Source: Krasilnikovozyma curviuscula
Taxonomy: Eukaryota; Basidiomycota; Tremellomycetes; Cystofilobasidiales; Mrakiaceae
Length of the DNA stretch: 64,000 nt
Direction of reading: 5' to 3'
Assembly: GCA_014825775.1 (NCBI GenBank)
Contig: MVAQ01000017.1
Location: 117,920 to 181,919 of the forward strand
The position numbers and the translations under genes were made by a program. Below are positions 1-13,707 of this stretch, piece after piece; position 1 is the first letter of the stretch; the number at the start of each line of letters is the position of its first letter. The notes beneath the pieces are model-generated. The model was not told where the DNA came from. It saw only the letters and a list, made by a program, of their open reading frames with translations, and ran no database searches.

Positions 1-2034
1 GGCTCAAAACTTGTTGAAGCTCTTCGATGCCCTTCAGTCATCTCCAGTATCAACTACCCTCACAATAGGAAGTATAGATCTCACTGTTCAACTTCCACTT
101 CCTCAAGGCTCTTCAGCGGAAGGATGGGGTATAGCCGAAAGGGAAAGCGATGACGAGGATGAAGAGGAGGGAGAGGGTTACGATGACGATGAGGTCGACC
201 CACTCGAGAACGACTACGAGGACGACGATGACGATTTAGAAAGGGATGCAACAAAAATAATGAGGGATCTTGACATTCTGGAGGACCTCAAGAATCGTCG
301 GAGAGAATGGAAGAAGCTCAAGCTCTATCCTTGGAAAACACTTATTCCCATCGAGGACCAGGACAAAATTCTCGAAGTTGAGGCTCTTCAAGCTTCTTCA
401 ATTCAACATTTTGGTTCAAACCCAACTATCCCAGATGACTTCGACCTCAGTAGGCGAAACACGTTTTCAACAATCGCGCCAGGAGACTTCAGCAGGTTCA
501 ACAGTGGGCAGCAAAGTCGGAGGGAAAGTGTGTTGACTAGCATGGGTGGCAGTGACATGACGGCAGGTGAAGAGTTGAGAATGGGGCTGAGGCAACACTT
601 ATTGGAGGGTCGAGGATTAGGTTTAGGTTTGGATGTCGAAGCATCTGAAGCAGCTTCTGCTCTGGAATCTCATCGATCAAAGCTCTCACAATCAAAGGAC
701 GTGATGCCAGCTGAAGTTGCTAAGCTGTATTCTAAGTTAGATGTATCTTTGACGTGAGTTTTCCGTTTTCCCTACTTTTTAGACGTCACCATCAACCCCC
801 GACTAACATAACCGGCTTCTGGTTTGTGCTACAGACTGTCTCAAATTGCAAAGAAGATAGGGAAAACCGATCTTGATTTGGAACTGGATATCTTTCCATC
901 TTGCAGGTATCTCATCTACTCTGGTCGTGCCCGAGTGATCGAAGTCATCCGATCGAGCCTTCGAAACCAATATTATCCGACAACGACAGCAGACAGATCG
1001 TGAGAAAGTTTCTCCGACATGTCTGAATAAACACAAAGCTCATATTTTTCTTCATGAGTTCCAGGCTTCCATCCATCTCACAATCCTGGGCTTTGGCGTT
1101 CCCGTCCCTTCCGCCATTCGTCTCATTCATGTCGCAACTTTCTCAGTCGGTCACCCCGTTTTCCAACCTCATACCCGACATCAGAGATCAATATCCTTCA
1201 GAAGAAGATGTAAGAAGATTAAAAAGCGTCTACCGAAAGGCTTTGGAGTGGTTGCTGAAAAATGACCTAGTGGTGTCGGCATCGACAAGGGTTCGAATAA
1301 TTGCTCGTCCTGAAATAAAGAAACGGGCTCTTGAGGTCGAAGAACAAGACCGAGAAGACCGACTTAGAGAACGTCAGAAGCGAAGAGACTCTCAACAATC
1401 CCAAGAGAAGCTCGCCATCGAGCAATCAAGAGAAAAGTCGATGAGGAGGGGGAGACTGGGAAGTGACGGTGCTAATACGTTGTTCGAAGGTGAAGAGAAG
1501 CACTTTCCGGGAACGGAAACGGCGTCTGTTCTGTCTTCTATCCAGTTGGACGATGATGAAGAGCCGATAAGTGACGAGGAGCTTTTGGCAGCTGATCCTG
1601 CGTCCATGAAGCGTGAAGACTTTATCAACCGACCACGATATGCCTCTGCGTTGGTTAGTGGATAACATACCACCTCTTCAATATTTTATTTTAACTAAAT
1701 CTGTGTTCCTCATAGGAAACAACGTGGCTCAGTGCCATCCGTGAGAACAAAGAGCCGACGGTGCGGGACCACTTTGATATGTAAGTGTTCGCTAGCTCTT
1801 CCGGTTCTATCTTGTCTTAACTTTTGTAAAATTACTCAGGATGTGCATCTACTTCGATGGTAACCATACTTTGACTGAAATTCAATACCGAACTAAGCTC
1901 AGTAGGAAAGCTATGTCGCAAGTACTCTCCGCCTTTGAGAGAGATGTAAGCTCTTCTCTGATATTGCAGCCGGTTGCTTTTACTTACGCCGGTTCTTCCT
2001 TCCCCTCTAGCTCCTTACAATTGTGCATCCCTAG
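1..2034 (+). CDS. NPR3: Npr3-like subunit of GATOR1/SEACIT (5' end missing)
   Basis: The last 566 or so residues of an Npr3/NPRL3 homologue. In the Npr2-Npr3-Iml1 complex it restrains TORC1 at the vacuole when amino acids are scarce. I join six exons: 1-753, 835-999, 1065-1653, 1716-1780, 1840-1945 and 2011-2034, all with GT..AG borders. The C-terminal block, which reads HFDMMCIYFDGNHTLTEI and closes with DLLTIVHP, matches the family pattern of a conserved 'FDGxHxLEEI' segment followed by a short helix and a terminal 'HP'. The first exon holds a long acidic tract (roughly codons 45-75), typical of the variable loop in fungal Npr3. The frame is open to base 2, so the N-terminal longin-like part lies outside the window. 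The final exon codes for only seven residues. The family call is strong and the 5' limit is unknown. Confidence 0.85.
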
Positions 2035-2528
2035 GATAATTTAGGTGTCATGCTTGATATGTTTGGTGGTTGGTAGGAAGAGGGCTCGATGTATCGTGAA
2101 ACTTGGTCAGCTGATGACTGGGTGGAGTTTCTCTCTGGTGCACTCGCAAGATGTTCCACTCCGGTTCAGAAATATTCTATATATCAGTCTTCTTGTTCCT
2201 CGGAAGAGGAAATTTCACCAAGTCTCGTTTGTTAAAGCCAATTTGGTTTGAGCGTGCATGCTGCCGCAGCTCATAGTAGCGTCCCTCCACAACCGAAAAC
2301 AGGATTGTGCTTCAATTGCGAAGTCATGTCATGATGACTTTTTTTGTAGTTCCCCATGTTTTCTTTTTCTTCCTTCATTCTTTACCTATGATAACAATAT
2401 TAATAGCAAAACGCCGTAAACCTACAATCTCCTGTAATTTTGAAGTGTACCTGAACCACGTTCTACCCCGGAAATGCTGAACGCTCGAGTGACATTCAGT
2501 TGCTGTGGGTCCATCCATGGGAGTTGAA
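2035..2528. other. Convergent intergenic region between NPR3 and the sugar transporter
   Basis: The 3' flanks of two converging genes. It is T-rich around 2338-2400. Short open frames here show no recognisable protein and no splice logic. I see nothing else in it. Confidence 0.6.
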
Positions 2529-5455
2529 TTACACTTTGACATCATCTTCACGAACATCTTCAATGTGTGAAGCGGTGCGCTTGATGTCTCCGATGGGTTC
2601 AGTGATGACTGGGTCTCCGAAGACCTCACTGGTGAAGGGGGGAAAATGCTGGTTAATGACGGGATGGCTAAACGTGAAAGGCCGTCGAGTTGACTCACTT
2701 AAGCTCTTCCAAAGTCTTTCCTTTGGTCTCACTGGGTAAAAGAATTGCGCCAAGCCATGTGGTGGTTTCAGTGATATGACAAACAGGGATTAGAAGTAAA
2801 TTCAGCAGTTACTCACGGGAAGAACGCGAAGAACACCGCAGAGTTGACCAGGTTCAACGCCACGAAGACGAAGTAGTACTTCCATCCAATCTTGGCTGCA
2901 GAAATTAAGAGAGAATAGAGGATAGACGTAAGCGCAAATGAACCACAAAAAAAGAGCAAACGATGGAGCAGAGAAGGTGAGTCAGCTATTAAATACTGAT
3001 ATCAGCATATGGCAAACAAATGACTGACCAAGTGCGATGGGACTGATTTGATTGAAGATGAGGTTCCAGCTGTAACATGTTGCGAAGAGGTCAACGCAAG
3101 ATTTGGGATATCGTTGGATTCATTTACTTATTTAAAAAAAAAAAAACAATATAATTACTCACCTCCAATGAACAACACCAGCAGCGCTACCACCAATGGC
3201 TCGAATCGGCATGGGGAAGATTTCGGTCGTGTAGATGAACGTGTTGCTGCAAACTAAACCGTATGCGAATTGGAAGAGGAAAAGCATCGCTACACTAGCT
3301 TGTTGAGCAGCTAAGTTGGGGACCTTGGCTGAAGCCGGGTAGATTGCTTGAATCATCGCGGACATGGCGAGGAAGAAGGCGAGAAGAATTGGCATTGCTT
3401 TTGGAAAGCGCCGCTGTCAGAGAATATCAAAACAAAGAACCCGCGAAGGCATTATCAACTCACGACGCATTAATTTCATTCGACCAAATCTGTCCAAGAG
3501 GAAGAAGATTGAAATAGCAACAGATATACCACCAGTAGTTCCGTAAACACCAGTGAGAAGAAGTTGTGAGTTGGTGTTAAATCCCATAGACTTGTAAAGA
3601 GAGGTCTGCATCAAATCAAAGAGCGCTTAGAGTAAGTAGTTGCATTATGAACAACAAATCAATAATATAGTGGTTCTTTTCCGCGTACCTGATAATACTG
3701 TAGAAAGAAAAGGGAGGGAGGAACAAGAAGCGTACGGTCTCGTCAGCGATTAGATCATGCCTTTGTTCTCGGACATGATGAAAAAGTACCTACGTTGATG
3801 ACATTAACACCACTAAAAGGTACGAATGTCCACCTTATTTTGACGAGCAAGAGGATATTATTATGCATTTCACCAGCAGCACCAGAGACGGTGCGTGTTA
3901 CACATAACACTTACATGTAACTGGCCAAATAGAAGCGTCTTCTCCAAGAAGGTTTCGAAAAGAATACCCTGACGCTGTGACCCACGAGAAGTAATGTCAG
4001 TCAGTATCGCAGAGAGAATGAACTATCCAATGACGAACCTAGTGATTTTGGATTCTTCCTCGAGCAGAATGTTCTCTTTCATCAACTCAAATTCCTCTTC
4101 AATCTCAACCTCAGACTTATCACTGAGCTTTCTGCAAACAGCAAGGGCTTGATCAAACTTCCCTTTGGTGACGAGCCATCTTGGCTGTGATCAAAAAAGA
4201 TTGCTCATCAGCTACCAAAGAGAGATAGTAACATCAGAAACGATATCCACTCACTGATTCTGGCAGGAAGGGAAGGAAAGCCAGAAGGACAATTGGAGGA
4301 AATATTTGTATGGCAAATGGTACCCTAAACTGAACAGCACCAACAAGATTTCTACAGCCGTAACCTGAGAACACAGTGAGAGAATAGTCGTCAGTTCAAC
4401 CTTATCCTCAATCCAGGCGCTTCTCGATTGTTCCTCACCAGTCCAATTTGCTACTGTAAAACCACCTGAAGAGCAATACAACGGTCAGTGATACTGTCGA
4501 GATGGCGTTCCCACAGAGGAAAAAACGTTCCGAGTCCAGGTGGGGACGAAGCTTCTGGCACAGCAGAACAGCGATGCTTTACTCGAATGCTTACCAGATT
4601 GTAGCAACTGCATGAGGCCCACCATTAGAGCTCTTCGTTTTGTACTGGAAATCTCTGCTTGATAAATACTGTAAGCCGGGGAGGCATCAGTGGGAAGTCA
4701 TCGCAAAGCGGTCGCTTCCGTAAGACGACACTGACGAGCATGACACCATCATTGATCCAAGACCCAAACCAGCGAAGACTCTTCCAGCCATTAACATGCC
4801 GGCAGAATTAGCAGCTGCAGATGACGAAAGATCGGTCGTGAGTCGTCGAGCACGAGCAGCTTGAGGGCCCTGACTATGACAGAGTGTTTTAGTCAAAGAA
4901 TATGCCTACCTGTCATTAATACCCCACCAATAAGAGAACAAACTCCTCCAAAAGCAATAGACCACCTTCTTCCAAATCTATCGAGCAGCGCTCCAACACA
5001 AAAGTTGGAAAGCTGTCGGTAAACGCGTTAGACCAGACCATTCGCGAGCGAGACCTAACTAATCGCCAGAGGGAAGGAAGAACAGCTACGTACCCAAGCT
5101 CCAGCAGTGAGACAAGCCACAATACCACCCTGAACAGCAGCGTTGGGGTTACCGAAGTAGGATTTGAAGTATTTTTGGGCAAGCACTGAGGGAAACGCGA
5201 CATCCGATTAGGTGTGTGCTGCCAAGCTTTGAGCGCGCGACAGAAACACACTAAACACTTACTGGAACTCATGATACCACTGTCGTACCCGTACCTGCAG
5301 CGCGAACGACGACGATGGCACCGGTTAGCACCGATCCGCAAAGAGCTTGTGTTGTGTGTGAGAAGACCTTGACCTTCGGGGACGACTTACAAAAATGAAC
5401 CAGTTCCTACCAGACATGCACATAGCACCGTGTAGACAGTTCCTCTGTGTCCCAT
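2529..5455 (-). CDS. Sugar-porter family MFS transporter
   Basis: A twelve-helix sugar/H+ symporter of the major facilitator superfamily, expected in the plasma membrane. Many exons read from the right. The start at 5455 begins MGHRGTVYTVLCACLVGTGS, and the next exon continues with YGYDSGIMSS, the family's first-helix motif. Later exons give LLDRFGRRWSIAFGG (loop 2-3 signature), IYQAEISSTKRRALMVGLMQ (helix 4-5), LPFLPESPRWLVTKGK (the PESPRW motif), SGVNVINYYQTSLYKSMGF (helix 7), FIYTTEIFPMPIRAIGG (helix 10) and PETKGKTLEEL at the end. All family hallmarks are present. One exon, 3689-3697, is only 9 nt. The gene is head-to-head with a GH51 arabinofuranosidase 643 bp away, so a pentose such as L-arabinose is a reasonable substrate guess. 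That is inference; hexose or quinate transport is equally possible from sequence. Confidence 0.88.
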
Positions 5456-6098
5456 GTTGACTTGCTCTTTGGTTCGGAGGGAAGGTGGAGACGTCTTGGT
5501 GGAAATATGGGGTGCAAAGAGAAACCTGCAACCCCGCCTGCTTCTTATATTTATTCACTGTGGGTCTCCCTGGGCATCCCGTGATCCTCTCTGGGCTCTA
5601 TTCCAAATGGGAGCCTCATCGGTGCAAAGGATTGACTGTAAATAACCTATAGGACCGAACGCATCGATGGCCGCTCAATTCCGTCCAATGAGCACACATA
5701 AAATGCTCTTTTAAGCAAATGGCCGCTCAGGGAAAGTGTTCCGTTCTACCTCCTTCCACCGTGGTGATCATGAGGAACCCGAGTTAATGGAAACGGACCA
5801 GAATGTCAACAGATTCGCAGGCGATTTGGTTCCTCCGACAACTCCCCTATTACCAATAGCAAAATATGGGACAGACAGCCCAGAAACCTTGTCTCCATGA
5901 TATAGGCCCGTTCGCGGAAAGTCTTCCACCACTTACCGCGAGTGTATCTGCCTTTCAAATCAAATCAAATCTTAACTCCTTTGAGTAGTACTACCAGCAA
6001 GAAATGTAACACGACAGTATGATGGTCACTACGAAAGATAGCTTCAATCGTCATCTTCGACTCGAAAGTCATCTCTATACTGACAATACAGTCGTCCA
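5456..6098. promoter_or_regulatory. Shared divergent promoter of the transporter and GH51 genes
   Basis: Both genes start from this 643-bp gap. It holds a TATA-like run (TTATATTTATTCAC on the plus strand, around 5547-5560), placed about 95 bp upstream of the transporter start. It also holds CCAAT-type boxes near 5694 and 5852. An exact 11-bp direct repeat, ATGGCCGCTCA, lies at 5667-5677 and 5719-5729. Joint regulation by plant-sugar signals is inferred, not shown. Confidence 0.5.
5667..5729 (+). repeat. Two exact 11-bp direct repeats in the divergent promoter
   Basis: ATGGCCGCTCA occurs at 5667-5677 and again at 5719-5729, with starts 52 bp apart (about five helical turns). It could be a paired binding site for a regulator of the flanking sugar genes. 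I do not recognise it as a known motif. Confidence 0.5.
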
Positions 6099-8574
<2,476 letters not shown>

Positions 8575-9858
8575 ATCCTCTCACTCTTAAGACTACCTTT
8601 GAGAGACGCAAAACTACTTAAAAAACCATATTGTCCTAAAGAGTGTCCGAGGAAACTTCCGAGCATCGACTTATATAATGTGAATTTTGCGACCTTCGAT
8701 GGAAAAAAGGAAAACAATATCGTCTGGAGCGCACGTAATCTAATCTTCGACGACCAGCTCCAACTCAACCCAACATAGAAAAGTTTTTTTTTGTATAGCG
8801 AAAGTTCTAGCGTCACACAGCGGCATTGTTCTGTGAGAGAAGGTGCTTTAGTTCACTACTGCGAAGAATTGATTCAGTTCTCCTGCAGGGTTTAACAATT
8901 GCAGCTTGAAGTGTGAGTCCGGACTCCTCTGATGTTGCTCTTCTCTTTGTGTTCCATTCATCGGCATAGAATGGATTGGAGATATGGCGTTTAGAAGCTG
9001 GTGGGATCTCGGATCATTAGGACCAATTAAAAATGTGCGACTCTGGTGTTGGGGGCTAGGGAAATTGATCCAGAAACAGCTAAATCTGTGTGTAGTGTGC
9101 TCCAATCCATTGACGCTTACTCTCAGTCATCAGATAAGGACTAAGTTGAAATTTTGACGAGCAGTACGAGTGCCCACGGGCATAAGACACAGTCGCAGAA
9201 GGTGCTTACATACTGCATGAAGGGAACCATAGTGACAGTGTGATATTCCAACTCGCTGCGTGCTTTCATCCGTTTCTTTGGACGCTGGAAAGAGGGTCGG
9301 ACTCGTGGCATGTTTCAGCCACGCCCCCTACTTCAGCACCGTACGATCGTCGCCCTCGTTTTTTTTTCTGGTCCTCAACTCCAATCTTCGTTTCCTTCAC
9401 TTCTTCCTCTTCTGAATCATATCTTCTTCCCTGGCGGATAGCAGATTACCTCCTTCACCCTCCCACCAACTCCTGTGCTTAGGTCAGGTCGCTGCAGGGT
9501 CGCGTCGTGCGCTGTTATTTCTCCGTTGCTCGCCTCGAAGAGCACAACAACTGGTGAGTTTCTATGTCTTGCCAGTTTTGATACAGGAAGCTGTCGGGTG
9601 ACTATCAAGGGAGGTGGAGAAGGCAGTGACCTCGATAAGGTTCGACATCTAATCTGAACCCTGTTATGTCTCTGCGTCTGTCACTCGCGCTGTGCGGGTG
9701 CGGAACCCAGACGACCTTCCTCTCTTTTCGACTCCGTCACCCCCACCGAACCCTCATCCACCCTCCCCCTCTACTCTCCCAAACATTTATTCAACAAACA
9801 CCAGTACTAACCCTTACTCGCCGGTTTAGTAGTGCTAAGAAGAGAGACAAGAAAAGGG
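8575..9858. other. Long intergenic stretch between GH51 and the WSC gene
   Basis: About 1.3 kb without a gene I can support. Open frames on both strands are short, start at non-ATG codons or lack any family signal. The last 500 bp are pyrimidine-rich (CT-rich runs near 9300-9450 and 9710-9790), as expected for the promoter and 5' leader of the following gene. Confidence 0.5.
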
Positions 9859-11658
9859 ATGCTCTTCACCGTGCAGGCTGCAGCCTTCACTGCCTTGGCT
9901 CTCTCAGCCACCTGTTCGGCAGCAAGCTCTGCTTTCTCTCCCAAGGCGGGATACAGGCGAGCAGATACAAACACTACGACATCAACGCTGACCGACCCAG
10001 CAGACACCAAGCTGACTGGTGCTCTTGCCAATTGGGAGTACGTCGGGTGCTTTAGTCAGTATCCGTTCAACCCCTGTCTGCATCGCTGCTACAAATCATC
10101 ATTCTTACTATGCTTTACCTAATTTATTGGCAACACAGATGATACCTCGTCTCATATTATCGCCGTGAGTTTTTCCATTCACCTCTCACCTCGCGCTATT
10201 CAATTCACTTCGTGATCGGAAGTCATAATTCCTAACTGTTCGATTTGCTTGTTCTCAGACCGCAAGTATCACATCGTCAAACATGACTCAAGCTTACTGT
10301 ATAAGCTACTGCAACTCGGGGGGTTATGCTTGGGCTGGAGTTGAGGTAAGCACGGCATTTCTCTCTCCTTTACGTAACCGGCCTCAAATATCAATTGATC
10401 GTCTGTGCCTTCTTTTGTCTCTTTTTTCCGCAATTTTACATCTCTGAAATAGTATGGTAACCAATGTGGTTGCGCTTCAAACACTACTGTGTCCTCAACA
10501 GCATCGTCGGTGTCCCCCTCCAACGCGAACTCTGTCAACACTTGCAACATGGCGTGCGCCAATGCAGCAACTGAAAGATGTGGTGGATTCTTTCTCTTCA
10601 ACCTGTGGAAGAATACCAAACTCATTGCGGATACAACAACCACATCTTCATCCTCTGCAATCAGCTTCTCTTCAGCGTCAGCTAACTCCGCGTCAGCGTC
10701 ACCGTCGACCTCAGCCGCGGCTGTTGCTGGTGGAAACACTCAAGCTGCTGCAAAGAGCTCGTCCAAGGCCGGACCAATTGCTGGAGGAGTCATTGGCGGT
10801 GTGGTCGCGCTCGCGTTGATCTTGTTCGGCTTGTTCTGCTGGCGAAGAACACAGAGGTACCAGAGACGAGGCTCAGGTGCAGTGCCAGGAGGTGGAAGTG
10901 GTGGTGGTGGAACTTGGAACAGAGCTGACTCTGCCAACGGAGACTACGCAATTCCAGGTTCTGGTTCAACTGCTGCTTTTGGCGGCAAAGAAGTACCAGT
11001 GGCGGACGAGAAGCTCGGGGCGCTGGAGAATGGCGTCGGAAATGGGCAGGAACCGATTGGCCTCATGCCTCTTATCGTTGGTAATGGAAGCAGCAACACT
11101 CACGATCGAACCTCCTCCTACACACCATCCACCAACGACTCGCCAGAATCTTCACCACCAACAAGAGATTCTCCCCTCAATTCAACAACCCACCTCAACC
11201 CATCTGGTCATCCTTCACCGCCGTCCGCTTATAACTACAACACTTCACCGTTGGACGATGCTGGTGAAGGAGCGTACTTGGGGTACCTGTCGACGTCACC
11301 ACCACCACCAAAGGTTCCGTCCAGCATAGGTTCTGCAAGCTCATCCCTCAATCCTGGATCAGCACCAATGGTTGTCAACAGATCCAACTCTCTCAGCAAA
11401 CCAACGAGGAAACCGGTACCTCAGCTGACGCTTGATGATGTGGACATCCCTGCTGTCTCGCCCATGCCGACGATATCTCAGCTGCCGACAACCTCAGGCG
11501 AGACATCACCGACTTTGGCAGCAGGTGTGCGGAGAACACCATCTTATACGAAGAGATCAAGCAGCGTTGATGATGGAACTGGCGGAAGAGGTCCAAGTCC
11601 GACGTTTGGGATGGGTGGGAAGAAGATGCACACATTAGAGGTCGATCGTCTAGATTAG
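9859..11658 (+). CDS. WSC-domain membrane protein, likely cell-wall stress sensor
   Basis: About 504 residues from exons 9859-10054, 10139-10164, 10259-10345 and 10453-11658. The N terminus (MLFTVQAAAFTALALSAT) is a signal peptide. One WSC domain follows, with eight cysteines running from WEYVGCF through MTQAYCISYC and GVEYGNQCGC to ERCGGFF. A Ser/Thr/Ala-rich stalk suited to O-mannosylation leads to a single transmembrane helix around residues 212-233 (GGVIGGVVALALILFGLFCW) followed by CWRR-type basic residues. The roughly 270-residue cytoplasmic tail is rich in Ser and Pro, with many SP/TP sites. This layout matches Wsc1/Slg1-type sensors that feed Rho1-Pkc1 signalling, but single-WSC membrane proteins also occur without proven sensor function. 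Start choice: it is the first ATG directly before the signal peptide. Confidence 0.85.
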
Positions 11659-12242
11659 TCAACTCAAGCTGATCCTCATCCACCACGCATCACCAAAAAT
11701 CCAATAAACGATGACTTCAACGACCCTCTCATGGTTTTACATTCCATTCAACCCATTCCATCCTCCGGCTCGATGAGGAGGCATGCAAACCGCAATTCCT
11801 TATCTGCTTGCATACTTCCCCTTTGACTTCCACTCTTGCAAAAGTCCAGCTATAGATTCTCTTCTTTGGACCCTTCTTCGTGTACTTATTCTTTCTCCAA
11901 AATATAGCATCCTTTCGTGTTCTTTTGTCTGTCAATAATATCCTCTTTTTTCTTCACCTGTTGATCAAGATATTCTCTGCCTATGAAGATAAGATTGTCA
12001 AGCTGGTCCTCTGAAGCCATGAATAGAGCGGCCGGCAAAAGGGCAAAAATAAAACAAAATGCAAGTAAGCCAGGCTCATCCGAGATCTTTGCAACTCTCG
12101 ACCTCCAAATCACTCTCTCTCAAAGAAATCAACCGAAATTCAAGTCATAATCCTTCACTCTTTAAGCATTTCCATTAGTTCCATCAGCTCATTGTGGTCT
12201 CTAAGCGCCGAAGGATCTAGCTAGGATTGATCAGCTGCGACA
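11659..12242. other. Intergenic region between the WSC gene and LTO1
   Basis: The 3' flank of the WSC gene and the pyrimidine-rich promoter of LTO1. Small open frames here have no recognisable product. Confidence 0.55.
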
Positions 12243-12924
12243 ATGTCAACCTCCCAATCGCTGGCCAACCCATACCAGGAAGATGATTTCACCATCGACA
12301 ATGAAGATCCAATGGACACTCTGAACCACGTCGAAGAGACGTAAGTGTGTCTAGCATTCTTTCCTCCAAATGAGCTTGCAATTTTTCTAGCTAGTAACTG
12401 ACTAACATACTCTCATTACTGCTTCAGATTTTATTCAGCGGGATATGCAGATGGGCATGCTCATGGTGCTTTACATGGAACTTTCGAAGGTCGAGCTCTA
12501 GGACGAGAGAAAGCGTTCGAAGTCTGGGAAGAACTTGGATTCTACGAGGGATTCGGTAACGTTTGGAAGGATTTACTCCAGAGCGCAGTGGATGGGGAAA
12601 GGTGAGCCAGAGAAGCCCAGAGATCTTTCTTCTTTTCCACATTGAGCTGATGCAGTTGTATCACCCCCGGATAGTTCAACTAGAGCTTTACCTCACATAC
12701 TCACGCTACTCGACCTCATTTCTCATTTTCCAACCTCAAATCCAGAGCCAACAGCAGAATCATCACAAGAAGTCGACATGGCAGCCTTGTTGGAAAGAAT
12801 CAGGGCGAGGTATAAGATTGTTTGCTCAAGTTTGGGTGTCCGACCTCGCCTCGTTGCGGCGAAGGAACCGAATGGCGGTGAAGGTGATGAGGTCGGTCTG
12901 GGAAGCAAAGACTTGAGGTTTTAA
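12243..12924 (+). CDS. LTO1: Lto1/Yae1-family adaptor for Rli1 (ABCE1) Fe-S maturation
   Basis: A 173-residue protein from exons 12243-12340, 12428-12601 and 12675-12924. The centre carries the deca-GX3-type Yae1_N repeat, seen as YADGHAHGALHGTFEGRALG then FEVWEELGFYEGF, with glycines every fourth residue. In yeast Lto1 pairs with Yae1 and recruits the cytosolic iron-sulfur targeting complex to the ribosome-recycling ATPase Rli1. The C-terminal helix (LLERIRARYKIVCSSLGVRP) is also family-like. I chose the acceptor at 12674 because an earlier AG leads to an in-frame stop. The protein ends in LRF. Yeast Lto1 is known for a functional C-terminal Trp; here Phe takes that place. Confidence 0.82.
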
Positions 12925-13707
12925 GAAGAAGTTGTGCGTAATGCTGTTATAGATGACTTCATTCTTTCCTGGTACATGTTTGCATACGGGCGACCTGGTC
13001 AGTAGCAAAGCTCTTGGACTGCGTTTCTGAAGGGCATTCACTGACTGGCTGTTCTTTCTACTTTCACGCAGCTGAGGGACAGTAGGATCTCTAGGATCTC
13101 ATTCTATACTATGAGCAGTGGAAAAACATGGGTGTCCTTCCTTCGCGGGGTCCCGGGAGATGAAGTGGCCTGGCTTTCGCTCGCTAGTGACGTCTTCTAC
13201 TTGTATTGAGCAGGGACAGGTCTCGTAAATGAACTGCTCCTGAGCCATAGGATGGATGGTAAAACTTTTAGTGCTCTCAGAAGATAATCTCAGTAGGATC
13301 TACTTGTATTGAATTTTGCATATCAAGAAAGTCTTGTGTTTATTTGGAGTGTGATCACGAAACTGAGAAGTAGAACGAATTCGAAACGAATTAGGTACTG
13401 TGAAAGAGCTGAAAGACTACTAAAAGTACAACGTGAACCTGTTTTCCGTCTTTTATTAATGTAATAACACGAAAAAGGAGAGAAGGTAAAGTGTTCATGT
13501 ATCTATATTCCCTATACAAAAGGAACGGCGCAGAAAAAGTCCACCTTTTAGCGCTGATGGAGCTGACTTATATATAACTCTTAACTGGATCAGGATGAGA
13601 TATCTGGTCTCCAGAAGCATGTATTGAAGGTTGTTGATGAAGGCGTTTTTTTGTTTCAAGATTGATACAGATGGTGTTGTGCTGTCAAATGAATAAACCA
13701 GTCACAG
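12925..13707. other. Convergent intergenic region between LTO1 and the Zn2Cys6 gene
   Basis: About 780 bp with no supported gene. A short sequence GGATCTCTAGGATCTC near 13085 is an imperfect tandem duplication. Otherwise it looks like two 3' flanks. Confidence 0.55.

Noticed and set aside
2045..2251. 68-codon frame after the NPR3 stop
   Set aside because: Lies in the 3' flank, has no family signal, and NPR3 ends naturally at the terminal HP codons with TAG at 2032-2034.
10454..11329. Alternative frames (121-156 codons) across the WSC gene
   Set aside because: They overlap the exon that clearly codes the WSC domain, transmembrane helix and tail; they are shadows of Ser/Thr-rich coding sequence.
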